Shown in pieces: positions 48,848 through 60,335 of a DNA stretch of 64,000 bases. Position 1 is the stretch's first letter. Every line of letters starts with the position of its first letter. A program made the translations under genes and the position numbers. Source of the stretch: Botrytis cinerea B05.10 (lineage: Eukaryota; Ascomycota; Leotiomycetes; Helotiales; Sclerotiniaceae); NCBI RefSeq assembly GCF_000143535.2, contig NC_037310.1, positions 1,240,001 through 1,304,000 on the forward strand. Direction: 5' to 3'. The notes beneath the pieces are model-generated. The model worked only from the letters and a program-made list of their open reading frames with translations. It was not told where the DNA came from and did no database searches.

Positions 48848-49780
48848 GTCGGTTCTGGATTATTCACCTAAAGTAATATTATTTGGAAATGGTTCTTTCG
48901 GTTGGAAATATAAATTGATGGAGGTATGGATATATGGAATGGCGTTTTCTGGAATATTATTCTGTCTGGGCAATTAATGAGTGAGCGGGCGTGCTTGGAT
49001 TGGATTTGGATTTGGATTTGGATTTGGATTTGGGGAGTCGTCTCATACATATCATATCATATCTTACCATACGTATACGCACGCATATATCATAATTATT
49101 CTGGGAGTTTCATCGATGAGATGTGATATCCTGTGTTGTTAATTATCCACACACATACAGAAGAATGTATAATTTAAAGTCAAGCATTTTGGAATATCTG
49201 TTTTTTTGAACTGCTTACTGTTCTTGAATTATCAATACAAACGTGAAATTGAGTCATGAGTATATGTCTAAAGCTTGATATCAAACTATGAAGTCTGAGA
49301 TTGATATTGATGGCAACATGTGGTGTTATGGTCGCCAGAAAATTGCTTGACCAAATCCGGTTGAAAGCCAGATCGTTAGTTTGTGAACTTATAATTACAA
49401 TCACAATGGCAATCGAGGGATTCAAGGACTCATCGAGAAATTTAGTTTCAAATTTGAATGCTTCGTTGATAAAAAGATGTCAATTCCAATGCAGTAATGT
49501 GTACAACGCTAGTCCTCAACATGATCAAATGTTCTCGAGGAATTTATGCAACCCAAAATAAACTGTGAATGCTGACTCTTAACGAAAAGAAATACCTCTG
49601 TCAACTCCATACATTTTCCATTTAATCCGTTGTCGCCTAACCCAACTTCAATGTTGGCGCCACCTTTCATAATTCTCTGGTCCAAATTTTGAAGGTTGAC
49701 TCCCAGAAACACCATGTTGACAAAAAATCATTAACTACCCCGCAGCTTCTCATCTACAACTTCCTAGATGCAGAAGATGA
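48848..49780. other. Convergent 3' intergenic region
   Basis: Between the 3' ends of the Fmp42-like gene and the FolB-domain gene. It contains a TTTGGA hexamer repeat (listed separately) and no supported gene. Confidence 0.5.
48998..49034. repeat. Hexamer repeat (GGATTT), about 6 units
   Basis: Six tandem GGATTT units, just 3' of the Fmp42-like stop codon. Simple sequence with no coding role. Confidence 0.85.
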
Positions 49781-51407
49781 TTACTGAATAGCCATTTCCT
49801 GTATTCTTTTTTGGTAGTCGCCGACGTCCTCTCTGAAGGAATCCAGCTCTTGGCCAATTTCTACCAACGTTGAAGACTCTCTATCATTCAGTTCTCTTGG
49901 TTTAGCCATGATTTCTCCTGTGGTTTTTCGAAGTCGAGTGATGTTCCCTTGCAAAGTCTTGAGCTTTCGATCAAAGTCTCTAAAAAGTGACGGCTCTCCA
50001 AACTTTAGGGATTCCGGGATTTCCTTAGGCGGAGCAACAGTGCCTTCCGCAGTGTCATTGTATTTGGAGGTGTCAGTTCGGGAGCCATCCAGCTTTTGAT
50101 TAAGATCTAACCTTGATGATTCTCCATCCTGTGGATTTTCTAAGTGCTCTCCTGGCTGAGCAGTGATTTCCTTTATATCTTGGGGGGCCCTGGCAAGATT
50201 GGGGTTTGAACCATCCAACTTTCGGTTAATCTCTACTAGACTTGACAGTGTTCCGCCATTTAGTTTAGGGTGCTCCTGTGCAATCCAGTCCGCGAGCGTG
50301 CCTATGAGGGGACGTGGACATAAACGCAACCTCTTGTACCCATCCCACAGATTAAAGTATGCTGAGTCACATGAGGGTCGCATGTCCATGCTCATTTCAA
50401 CACCTGGTGTGGTGTCAATGTATATACCCGGTTTTTCGAGCTTGATCTTAACAATTGGACATAATTTGAATACACGCGTCTCCTTCCACGGAACGTATTT
50501 ATAATCATCAGCAAGCTCATCCAAACCGTCTTTTGAAAAGGATAGTTTCATGATGGTAGGGATCAAAGAGTGTCGAATGATATTTGTGATGATGTGCTCT
50601 GCCAGTGCCTCCAATGTTTGGAATGATGATTCTTCTATCGTCTAGATATCATCAAATGAGATTAGTAAATAGGTTTCGCAAGATGGGTAACATGTTGACT
50701 ACCTTCACAGCGATCTGCTGCATTTCCCAATGAAGATCCCCCCCGCTAATCCATCTATCTATCTCAATATTCGCAACCACATTCTGCTTCATGGTGCGCT
50801 CTTTTGGCAATAAGCCAATTATGGTGGGAACTATAAGGTCGTGTAGTCGAAGGGTACAACTTTCTCCGGTAAGACCAAGTCTGCGCGAGTCGCCTGCTTC
50901 CTGGTCCTCTAACGAAGGTTCTTTGTAAATCATTTGTGCTGTAAGACTGGCACCAGATCCTCGTAAAGATGATTTTGGAAGCATGATTCTGACCGCGCTC
51001 CAATTGATTTTCTTGCCTGCAACAATGTTGCGATTGGTGAGATGAGAAATGATGGATACACAGATTGACTTCATGGAAAGTTCGGTTGGAAAGTCAGGTG
51101 CTTCACTGTTCAAATGATAAGCCTTGACAGCGTCGATAATTGCTATTTTGATGAGACCATAATGAATAGTGTCCCCTGCAATGTCATCATCTTCAGATGC
51201 CTTCTTGAAAGGCCGTCGTAAAGAAACGAACACCGTTATGAGAGCTGGTTGTTCTGAACATGGAGTCTGATTCCACCCATCGGCTCCAGCTAAGACCTGC
51301 AATTGCAAGTCTTTGACAGCAATGACAGCAATAGGCTCTTCACGAGCTTTTGAAAGCTCCCAGCTGGACATCCATCCAAAGGAATTGTAATTGCATGCCA
51401 TGCTCAA
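49781..51407 (-). CDS. Tandem FolB (dihydroneopterin aldolase-like) domain protein with C-terminal repeats
   Basis: Model: complement(join(49781-50641, 50703-51407)), 521 aa, one 61 bp phase-0 intron. Two FolB-type domains are visible. The first is at residues about 25-140 (IAVKDLQLQVLAGADGW, then DTIHYGLI in place of the usual DDTIDY block). The second is at about 190-285 (LRLHDLIVPTIIGLLPKER ... NVVANIEIDRW). In fungi the folate enzyme Fol1 also begins with tandem FolB domains but continues into HPPK and DHPS, which are absent here. Residues about 363-521 instead hold four diverged repeats built round a SSL-EI-KLDGS core, probably helical or coiled. The protein may be a lone aldolase/epimerase or a non-catalytic relative. 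Catalytic residues could not be aligned with certainty. Confidence 0.8.
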
Positions 51408-52243
51408 AACAGATAAATGATTCTGCTTCTATTAGTCTTTGTCTTCGGTCTGGTAGATAGATCCCCGATGCGTACTTCACTGGGAATGGTGGAAGTATTG
51501 CTAAGATCAGCTCTTGAGATTATGTGTTAGTGAATGCAGCAACCCAGAGATTTGATCTCGATTGAAGTGATAGTGAGAGTGATTAAGATGCTGATATGCA
51601 AAGTGAAAAAAGCGAGGGAAATATTGATGTGATGAGTGATTATTTGATGTTTGCAACAATGATTGTAATACGAAGAGCGCCGCCAAACTTACTGAGACTC
51701 CATTGTGATTGCCAATTAAGAAATGACAGATGTAATAAGGAAAGAACGGATATGAAGTTGTAACATGGAAGTGGTTTTGTAGGATTTATTAATATTGGGG
51801 AAACAACAGTCATGTTATTGGCGGGGTAAAATGTAAATGGGCAGAATAAGGCGGCGAAAGAAAATTGTAAAATGTCGACAAGATGGCGGGGTACATTGTT
51901 TCATTGTTTCATTGTTTCATCGATTTACTGATGGATTGTCCCAATATTTCACTCGTGCAAGGATTGGTTCGACGTAGAAATTGAACAGTAATATTTTATA
52001 CAAGGGCCCTACGCAATAGAAGGCCAATATATACACAACCCTCTGGAGTGATATATTGTCATCAATCTACTAGTAGTTGAAAAGTATCATTAGCAGGTAC
52101 TTAGTCCCAGAGCTAGCCTGCTACCTCGAACCATAAACGCCAGTTACCCATGGCTTTATCCGTAGATTGATTGTATTTGCCAATGCCCCCCAGATTCCAT
52201 TCTCATGACCCAAAAACGCCTCCCCCCCATGAAACAAATGCCT
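51408..52243. other. Upstream region of the FolB-domain gene
   Basis: No gene. An ATTGTTTC triplet repeat occurs at 51894-51921. Presumed promoter for the minus-strand FolB gene and 3' flank of the ING gene. Confidence 0.5.
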
Positions 52244-53491
52244 TTAAGCCTTCTTGGGCATTTTAGGAGTACATACTGGACATATCCAGGTGCCCAAGGG
52301 ATCACTCTTAACGCCAACACAAGACCAATGAAACCATTCATAAGGACAGTCTTCGTTATCGCATGCCACCATGTCTCCATAACTGATATTGTGACAGATG
52401 CAGTATTTCTTGTCATCTCCACCCTCTTCGTCATCGACATCTACCATATCGTCGTCTCCATCAGCGTCCTTGCTTTGACGTCCGATATTCTCTTCTTCTT
52501 CGACTGAGCCAGATTCCGCATCACTAAGCTCACTGTCGTTTGCAGAGGATGGCGAGTTTTTGTGTCCTCGCTTTAACCTACTCAGACCGGATTTTCCAGG
52601 TTTACCTTTTCGTGGGGCGCCACTTTGCCTGCTGCCCTGAGGTGCCACTTTCTTTTTCTGCGAATTTCTTGGTCCGGCACTACCACCGCGTACGGCAGAT
52701 GGTGTACCCCCACGAGGAGTACCTGGGGTCATCGATGAATGACGAGCAAGTCCACTAGAGGCTGTTGGCAAGGTACCTAATCCTCCAGTAAGTCGTGGTC
52801 GCTTGTTGATTGCGCCTAGTGATGATTCCCGAGTTTGCCTTTGTAGAAGTAGAGTGGCAGCGGGTGTTGCTGGAGCAGAAGACGCCATCACGCCATTAAG
52901 TTGGTTACCACTGGCAGATATTCTAGAATTGCTCGGATGTCGTACGTGAGGGGAGGAGACCGAGTTTATGATTTCACTAAGTGGTCTTGTGCCGCCGTGG
53001 GAGTCTAATCGGGAGCGATCGATTGGTTTCGGGTCAAGTAGCGAAGGAATATCTGTATCTTTTGGAAAATCTCCTTTGTCTTGTAGCATTTTGATTTGCT
53101 GGTCCAGTCGTCGGACGTGTCCCTCAACTAGGCTTTCTAGATCTTGACACAACTTGATTTTTTCATCTTGAAGGCGCTCTGCCTTGTCATAATTCTCGAG
53201 TATTATCTTGTTCAAAGTTGGTTCTTTTGGGTTCGGCTGGTTGGCCCCGTTCGCCTTGGTCCATTTTTGAAGAGCAGCATCGTGCTTTGCGATGACAGTG
53301 AGGCACTCTTGCATAGCTTTATCCTTTTCGCCTATCTCATCTTGCTTGAAAGCAATTTCGTGGGGTAAATTTGCGACACGGTTGATCCAGTCATCGAGAA
53401 CTCCCGCTGTATCTAATTGCTCGATCTGCGGCATATTGATATTATTCTTGTATTTGGGGACAAAATCGATGGAAAGATCGTCTCTGGGCAT
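52244..53491 (-). CDS. ING-family PHD-finger chromatin protein (Yng2-like)
   Basis: An intronless model of 415 aa. The frame extends 51 codons upstream, but the ATG at 53491 (MPRDDLSIDF) matches the family start. The N-terminal ING helical domain (residues about 15-135) includes VLDDWINRVANLPHEI and the helix LNKIILENYDKAERLQDEKIKLC. A long Ser/Pro/Gly/Lys-rich basic middle follows, then an acidic stretch. At about 362-408 there is a complete C4HC3 PHD finger (YCICHNISYGDMVACDN ... WFHWSCVGV ... WICPVC), which in this family reads trimethylated H3K4. Yng2 is a NuA4 acetyltransferase subunit; Pho23 and Yng1 are the alternatives. The assignment to Yng2 is inferred from the N-terminal DDWINRVANLP form. 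The neighbouring divergent gene is a histone deacetylase. Confidence 0.92.
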   Translation of the reverse strand: MPRDDLSIDFVPKYKNNINMPQIEQLDTAGVLDDWINRVANLPHEIAFKQDEIGEKDKAMQECLTVIAKHDAALQKWTKANGANQPNPKEPTLNKIILENYDKAERLQDEKIKLCQDLESLVEGHVRRLDQQIKMLQDKGDFPKDTDIPSLLDPKPIDRSRLDSHGGTRPLSEIINSVSSPHVRHPSNSRISASGNQLNGVMASSAPATPAATLLLQRQTRESSLGAINKRPRLTGGLGTLPTASSGLARHSSMTPGTPRGGTPSAVRGGSAGPRNSQKKKVAPQGSRQSGAPRKGKPGKSGLSRLKRGHKNSPSSANDSELSDAESGSVEEEENIGRQSKDADGDDDMVDVDDEEGGDDKKYCICHNISYGDMVACDNEDCPYEWFHWSCVGVKSDPLGTWICPVCTPKMPKKA

Positions 53492-55025
53492 TGTTATTAA
53501 CGTTGACGGGAATCCCGCAGCAAACGTATGTTGTGAAGGTAAGATGCGATGCCCGAAAAAAAGAACGCAAAAGCAAAAGACAGATAGGACGATGGAGGTG
53601 TCATGAGAATATGATGCCTTTGATAGGAATGATTGCGCATGCAAAACTGAAGTTGCGACAGCTTACCTTGAATGTTAAAAATATCGACGATAAAAGTTAC
53701 CAATCATCTGCACAGGCACAGGATAGATTAATGAAGGGGTGGCTCCAGCACTCTTATCCTATTTGATTAAGAAAAATGGGAATTTTCCTTTTACAAATAA
53801 TTAATTCGAGGGGCAGGGAGCGAGTGAATGCGCGATGGGGGATTTAGTTGAACCACCACGCGAATGCACACAGGTGGGATGTTTGTTTGCTGGCCGTCTA
53901 GTTGGTTGTGGGCTGTGGGTTGTGGGTTGTGACTGACTGGTGACGATTCAAAAGAAAGAGACAGAGCACAGAGCCGAGAAAAGATGATCAGACAAAGGCC
54001 AGGAACGGGGACGAGTAAGAGCAAGAGTACAAACACTCGAGTTAGCACATGTAGCGAGGAAGGTAGGTAGATGGATGGACGGTCAGGTAAGGTCAGCATT
54101 GAGCCACTCGGCAAGCTCAAGGGATATCCGAACGACAATGCGATGTAGCGAAAGAAAGGATGGATAGAAGTCTGGAATGGAAAAGATCAGGTGTAGACCT
54201 TTCGTTCGTATCGTATCGCCTTCAATATCCACATCAAGTTGTCATGGCATGAGAAGGACTGGCCGGCCTTGCTTTGGGAGATTGAAGCTAATTAGTAAGC
54301 ATGAGATCAACCACCACCAAACATTCAATCCATCGTCCTTCCGCAGAGCCTCAATAGTAATTTATTGATATTCAATGATTGGGTGATCGAGACCTTGCAC
54401 TCAATCAATTCTCTTGTATTCTACTTGTTACTTTCAACGACCTTGTCTAATTAGAAGATTGATTCCATTCCTACATTTTCGAATTCAGTTCTCAATACCT
54501 ATCTCCTCCACCCATAAGAGGGAAACGATAAAATATCTATATCTATCAGAGGAGATTGTCGACATTGGACCATCCCATTCGAAGTATTTCATGCGCCTAC
54601 CTATACCATCCGCAGAGTGACGAATAACATTACAATTCTTGCCAGAAGGGAGGGGAGAGGGAGGAGCTTACTTGGCTACGACATATAGCTATAGTCGTAC
54701 TATTTCCAAAGCTACACAACAATTATTAAAATTCGACTGGCTTCCCAAGAACATGATTAGGTGAATAGCAGATTTGAAGTTAGTCTGTATCCTTACCAAA
54801 CTCCCAGACAAAACGTACAGACGGCACACACCTTCATCGAGAGCTACCAGCGAATTGCAGGTTTCGCGTCTTCCTATTGTCTACCCACTCGCACATCTAC
54901 GACGAGCGCATTCTCTGGATCGTCCACGTTACTTTAAATTCATAGTCACACAATCAACGATTCTTGCAGCACTGGTTCGAACAACAATTGCGCTCAGTAT
55001 TCAAGGTCTTTCCACCATAATCAAA
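53492..55025. promoter_or_regulatory. Shared upstream region of the ING and histone deacetylase genes
   Basis: 1.5 kb between divergent start codons. It contains CT-rich and GGGAGAGG-type stretches and no supported gene. The in-frame extension ahead of the deacetylase ATG opens only with TTG at 54774 and is not considered coding. A minus-strand frame at 53791-54138 is low-complexity and not called. Confidence 0.5.
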
Positions 55026-56459
55026 ATGAGCTCCATTGTTCAGGAATGGGGAGTTCCACTTCAAGAACCAAATGACACAGATAACCTAAGATACCTTGAG
55101 GAGGTCAAAAAGGAAGTTATAAAGAATGGAATTGTTCGGCCGACGGGATATAACGTTTCGTTTCATATGAACCCTATGATCGAAAAACATCATTTCGGAC
55201 CAAAACATCCTATGAAACCGTGGCGTTTGACTCTATCAAAAGGGCTGATTATGGCATATGGTATGCACGTCGCTATGGATACTTATGTTTCACGTGCGGC
55301 AACCCAGGACGAATTGGAGGATTTCCATACTCACGATTATCTCGAATATTTAAAAAGTGCCAAGGTTGGTCCACCAGATGAACGTATAGAGACGCCATAC
55401 AACCTTGGTAGTTTTGATTGTCCTGTTTTTGATGGACTTTTTAATTATTGTTCGATGTACTCGGGTGCATCGATTGATGCTGCTCGGAACCTTTCCAATG
55501 GAACATCAGATATTGCCATAAATTGGTCTGGAGGTTTACACCATGCCAAAAAGACTGAAGCTTCTGGGTTTTGTTATGTGAACGATATTGTACTTGCAAT
55601 ACTCCAACTTCTAAGGAAGGTTCCAAGAGTTTTATATATCGATATAGATGTCCATCACGGTGATGGAGTAGAAGAAGCCTTTTGGTCAACAGGCCGAGTC
55701 ATGACTGTTTCCTTCCACAAATGGGATCCCGTAAACTTCTTTCCTGGAACCGGCGCTTTAGACGATACCGGCCCGAAGAATGAAAACAATCAAGGTGCTC
55801 ATCACGCTGTCAATGTCCCGTTGAACGATGGTATCGACGACGAGCAATATATTAGGGTATTCAAGCAAGTCATAGATAAATGTGTCGAAAAATTCCGTCC
55901 TAGTGCCATAGTCCTCCAGTGTGGAGCCGATTCATTAGCAGGTGATCGCATTGGAACATTCAATGTTCTTGTTCAGGGCCACGGCGCTTGTGTTGAGCAT
56001 GTCAAAGGGTATGGAATACCTCTTATGCTTGTAGGAGGAGGCGGTTACACACCCCGAAATGTCGCACGTGCTTGGACAAACGAAACTAGTATTGCAATCG
56101 GTGCAAAACTAAACGAGGAACTCCCTATGCATACACCCTACCGCGAGCATTTCCGAAATCAATCTTTATACCCAGATCTGACTGAGTTGTTAAGTGCTAA
56201 GGGGTCAGTTCCCAAAGGTCAAACCGGAGCCAGAAAGAATCACAATTCAGAGAAGAAGATCAATGACATTGTGTCCAGCATTCACGAACAGCTGCGCTTT
56301 GTAGAACACGCGCCAAGTGTACAAAGTCAAGATCTTCCACCCGATCTAGGAGCTTGGAAACAAGATGTCGAGGATGAGATTAAAGAGGCAAAGGAGCAAG
56401 AAGAGTCATATAGGCTACAGAGGGAAGAGGGTCTTGGTATTCTCCGAGAATATGCTTAG
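55026..56459 (+). CDS. hos2: Class I histone deacetylase, Hos2-like
   Basis: An intronless protein of 477 aa that removes acetyl groups from histone lysines. In yeast Hos2 acts in the Set3 complex, mainly on H3/H4 in active genes. The class I fold is complete: H172-H173 in SGGLHHAKKTEASGFCYVND, metal ligands D208 and H210 in IDIDVHHGDG, a third Asp in QCGADSLAGDR, and the catalytic Tyr in GGGGYTPRNVARAW. HKWDPVNFFPGTG and NVPLNDGIDDEQY fit Hos2 rather than Rpd3. A 50-residue charged Glu/Lys helical tail follows the catalytic core. The ATG at 55026 is the first in frame. Confidence 0.95.
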   Translation: MSSIVQEWGVPLQEPNDTDNLRYLEEVKKEVIKNGIVRPTGYNVSFHMNPMIEKHHFGPKHPMKPWRLTLSKGLIMAYGMHVAMDTYVSRAATQDELEDFHTHDYLEYLKSAKVGPPDERIETPYNLGSFDCPVFDGLFNYCSMYSGASIDAARNLSNGTSDIAINWSGGLHHAKKTEASGFCYVNDIVLAILQLLRKVPRVLYIDIDVHHGDGVEEAFWSTGRVMTVSFHKWDPVNFFPGTGALDDTGPKNENNQGAHHAVNVPLNDGIDDEQYIRVFKQVIDKCVEKFRPSAIVLQCGADSLAGDRIGTFNVLVQGHGACVEHVKGYGIPLMLVGGGGYTPRNVARAWTNETSIAIGAKLNEELPMHTPYREHFRNQSLYPDLTELLSAKGSVPKGQTGARKNHNSEKKINDIVSSIHEQLRFVEHAPSVQSQDLPPDLGAWKQDVEDEIKEAKEQEESYRLQREEGLGILREYA

Positions 56460-56916
56460 ACAAGCGAGGCCAGTACTTGGAAAGCTGTGATGGATAGCTC
56501 ACGTGTAAGGGGTATTTTGCAAAAGATTGGTGGCGTTTGGATGGTGCAGGAGTTACAAAAAATATACCTGAATTACGGAAGCGGAATTTTTGATAGTATT
56601 GAAAATCATGAAATTATACCCAGTCATGATCATGACGAAAGGGAGGAGGGCATACACTTGGTCGCTGCCAGACTGTGAATAGATGACGAATTAGACAATG
56701 CAATTTAAGCAACTTGTGTATTTATGACTACAAGTCAAATTATCTTCTTGCAATTTATTATATGATTAGTCTCTTTACCATTATGACTGTTATCTATAAC
56801 CCACCCGAGCCACTCTATTAAATACTATTCTATGTATAAACGCCATAACCATTACTCTCAACTCCGCCCATGATTAATCTGTTCGTTTAATGTCTAACTT
56901 GACTACTTCTCAATGT
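56460..56916. other. Convergent 3' intergenic region
   Basis: No gene. A 63-codon frame at 56487-56678 has no recognisable features and lies in the presumed 3' UTR of the deacetylase. Confidence 0.5.
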
Positions 56917-57758
56917 TCAAATACTTCCCGTCACTTCTCTCACGAATTCAGGAGCCGGATCATACAGCATAACGTGAAAGTGCTCCACCGAATGTATCGA
57001 TTTCAAGCTTCTCCAATTCCGGAACCAAATCACCTAGAAATGAAATTTCTCATCAGCTAGCTCTCTTCACATGACGATATGATTCCCAGGCGAATTAATC
57101 AATGCGAGCTATCACGAGCCCTGGCAAGTAACACGGATATCTCACCCGCGTATTGACATACATATATATCATAGTAAAGTAAAAATAAAAATAAAATGAA
57201 AGAAAATGAAAAAAAAATAGTACTCACATTCTCCCTCCCACACTTCTCTCCAAACACGCGATCCACCCACGTCTCAATCTCGCTCTTGACATCGTCCCTC
57301 GTATGCCCCGTCTCCGGATCATCCTCCAGCGCGAACTTCGTCCACACGACCAAATGCACAATTTTCTCATCAATCCCATAGGGCCAATCATTGGGCAGGA
57401 TTTTATAATCCCGCGGGTCCCGAAAGGGAGCACCCCGCGGATGCAGGTCGGGCTCGGACCATCCCAGTTTCGCGTCCAGGATGAAGCGCAGCATGGATCC
57501 GTGGGTTTGCTTGATGTCGTGGCAGTATTCGAGATATTGGCGGAGGGCGGAGGGCTTGCGTTGGAAGCGGGAGAGCTGGTTGTGCGTGATGAGGTGGTGG
57601 ACGTGCGGCCAGGAGAGGGGCTGGTAGGCGGAGTCGGGGGTCAGGAGGATGTGCATGTCTTTTTCGGAGAGGGATTGCAGGAAGGGCGGACAGTGGGGGG
57701 TGTGCGCGGAGGGCGGGATGTTGGTTTGCCAATAGGGGAGGGGGGTGATGCTACCCAT
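56917..57758 (-). CDS. N-acetylglucosamine-induced protein 1-like (DUF3605)
   Basis: Model: complement(join(56917-57033, 57228-57758)), 215 aa, one 194 bp phase-0 intron (GTGAGT donor). The start ATG at 57758 ([11 protein letters not shown]) fits the family; the frame runs 47 codons further upstream as His/Ser/Pro-rich leader that is not considered coding. Conserved blocks are [50 protein letters not shown] and, after the intron, [17 protein letters not shown]. Proteins of this type were found as N-acetylglucosamine-induced in Candida. Their biochemical role is unknown. The coding part is noticeably GC-richer than its surroundings. Confidence 0.88.
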
Positions 57759-59794
57759 GTTATTTTTTCTTTTCTTTGGGGGGAAGGGGAGGCTGCTTTT
57801 ATTGGTTTGCGGGTGGGAGGCGGGATGGGTGGCTTGGGAGCTGTGATTCTGGGATGCTGATAGGTGCTGGTGATGAGGGTGTGGTGATTGTGGTGACAAG
57901 GTGGGTGGTAAGCGACGGGATGGATGGTGGATGGTGGATGGGGATAGGTTGGATGATATGGATGATATGGATAAATTGGAAATAGATTGAAGATGTGGGG
58001 GGGGGGGGAGAGGATTTTAATGTATTTATTTATTTATTTATTTATTTGCTTTTATTTGTTTTTATGGTATGGTATGGTATGTTTTGGGTGTGAAGTGAAG
58101 GAACAAGTGGTTGTGCTCATTTCATTTATTGGTGTTCACTGGTGTACAGATACAGACACAGACACAGACACAAACACAAACACCGAGTATTAGCACCGCA
58201 CTGCCTGGTTGCTGGGAGACATTTTAGTGTGTTGCGCGTGCGGGAAATGAAAGATAGTACTTACGACTTATACCATCTACGTCCGCGTGCGCTGTACATT
58301 CAGATATTGGGACAACTCATAGGGATGTGATTCTGATGATCTTTGGAACGGAGCAGACGCTTAGATGCAATTGGAATCTGGTACCGTGGAGCTCTACCCC
58401 TTTCTCACCTCACCTTACCCAACCTTGCCCTGCCTTCCCTGAGCTATAGCTTTTCCCTGAGCTACAGCTTTCCCCTCGAGGACGGATCTTGGAAGCTCTC
58501 CATGCAGCTTTCCATCGATATGGATGTTCGCCGTAGTGTGACTCCTGATTCTTCAGACGGATGGCATTGGTGCTACGAGCATCGAGTAATAAACATGCAA
58601 GCAATGCCTCATCATTCCCTGGACACTTTCGTTTGAAGTTTATTGAATTTTGATGTCACACATCCATCATCAATATATCTCTGGCCGACATGATTGGCTC
58701 ACGGCAGGCTCCCAAATGAGCTTTATCTGGAGTTCATCGGACGGGAATCGCTTTCATTGAATCATTGCATCGGGATGGCTCCACTCTCATTTCCTGGGCC
58801 TGCTCATCGTCAATTTAATGGATTCTGGATTATGGCCTGGACTTTGCACGTTCAACGGTATTGAGTGCTGCTTTTGTTGCTGCGCGGTTGGGGTTTGGTG
58901 AGAGGTGGTGCCATTTAATCCATGCTGCATACCTAGGTGCTGCAATAGGAAACAATAAACATAAAGCAGCATGCCATCGTTCTTCATCTGACCGACCATG
59001 GACTATCGAAGGCTTGAATTGCAGTGACGGCTTGAAGAAAAGAATGAAAAAAAAGGAACGATCCAAGGTGCAAGAACAAGCATTAAAACTCACGATTGGA
59101 TTGTGGATCCATCTCAAACCTTCTTTCCTGCAGCTGATGCAGCTTTCTCTCACCTGTTTCCCCCCCCTCTGTATATTGTTCACATCCAGGGTTCCTTCCT
59201 GTTGGTATCGGTGAGTATGGGATAGAAGAAGCCTGTAACTTAATAACCATTGTATTAAGCAGTTGGAGTCTTCGCTTTTGCTTTTTTCTTTTTCTTCCCG
59301 TTACAAACCATCACACCACATCACATCACATCATATCACGTTCATCTCATCTCTTTCTCGAAGTTGTTTCGTTTGCTTCCGTTTCGTCTCGTCCCATCTT
59401 TTGGTTCACTCACACACTCACTCACACACTCACCCATCCACACTCACACTCTCTTTTGAACTCTAAAGTAATTGAAGAAAGCACCGTGCCGCACCCTACC
59501 ATAACCTACCATATACATTCTTTTGCGTGGTGTTGAACATCTGGATTGGGTTAGAGACTAGTCTTTAACCATTACACTCACTTTCGCATTCGACTTAACA
59601 GCCAAACTCAACTTTGCAAATATCCCCAACCTCGAGATTACCTACAATCCTTCCGATATAAGAAAGGTCGCGTGAAAGTCTGCTTTTCGGCCAACTTCCG
59701 ATCGGATCAAACAGCTTTCCTCTCGGTCTCAACTCAACCAAGATCCTCGAACCACATTCTTTTATTTACTAGTGACCCAGTCTAATACAACAAA
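57759..59794. other. 2 kb intergenic region with dense simple repeats
   Basis: Visible repeats: a run of about 13 G near 57996-58008, ATTT tetramers 58020-58047, GGTAT units 58063-58082, ACAGAC/ACAAAC units 58147-58185 and CACTCACA units near 59408-59450. Overlapping short frames on both strands at 58830-59214 are not supported as genes. The last 300 bp before the next gene look like a pyrimidine-rich promoter and 5' UTR. Confidence 0.5.
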
Positions 59795-60335
59795 ATGGGA
59801 GGCAAACCACGCAACTTCGGCACGAAGGAACATCGTCCTTCGCCATTGCAACAAGAAGTCTCGCAAAGACCTATCTCGATGCAATCGCCCAGCATGGGTT
59901 TAGTGAGAGATCCCATGTTTTGGAAGAGGTTCTCGACGGCGGTACATATGTCGGAGGTCGATTTGAAGGAGTTGGAGAGTGGATTTGCTAGTGAGAGGGT
60001 GGAGAGAAAGGATTCTAATGGGTAGGTCTTTTTAAGTTTTTTTTTGTGGATTGTGGATTATCGGTCGGAGGCCAATGGAGGTGGGAAATGAGGTGGAGGG
60101 GGGATTAAGTAATTGAACGGCTGCACCAGAATATATGGGTATAGAGGAAGGGAATGAAGGATTTTTGCTAACCATGCTGTGTGGAAATAGCGGAGGTGAA
60201 GATTGGCTGGATCAACAGTACAGGGAGAAACGTCGATGTCACTTCATCTGTATTGGAGCCACAATCTTGGTGTCTATTCTCGTGGCTGCTGCTGTGGTAG
60301 TGGTGTTGTATTTCACAGGAAGAATACACTTTTGA
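59795..60335 (+). CDS. Small tail-anchored membrane protein, 123 aa
   Basis: Model: join(59795-60021, 60191-60335), one 169 bp intron in phase 2. I do not recognise a named family. Residues 1-75 are hydrophilic, with MGGKPRNFG at the start and an amphipathic segment around VRDPMFWKRFSTAVHMS. Exon 2 adds DWLDQQYREKRR and then a single apolar stretch of about 22 residues (ICIGATILVSILVAAAVVVV) ending in LYFTGRIHF. The layout (cytosolic N-terminus, one C-terminal helix, a few residues behind it) is that of a tail-anchored protein. The basic cluster before the helix supports cytosolic orientation. A MGG start could also allow N-myristoylation. Confidence 0.72.

Noticed and set aside
53492..53644. 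51-codon hydrophobic N-terminal extension of the ING protein
   Set aside because: The family starts at the MPRDDLS methionine, and a nuclear protein with a signal-like leader is unlikely.
54774..55025. 84-codon N-terminal extension of the histone deacetylase
   Set aside because: It opens only with TTG, has no family similarity and precedes the normal class I start; treated as 5' UTR.
58830..59214. Opposed 117-codon frames on both strands
   Set aside because: Mutual overlap and low-complexity content; neither has family features.
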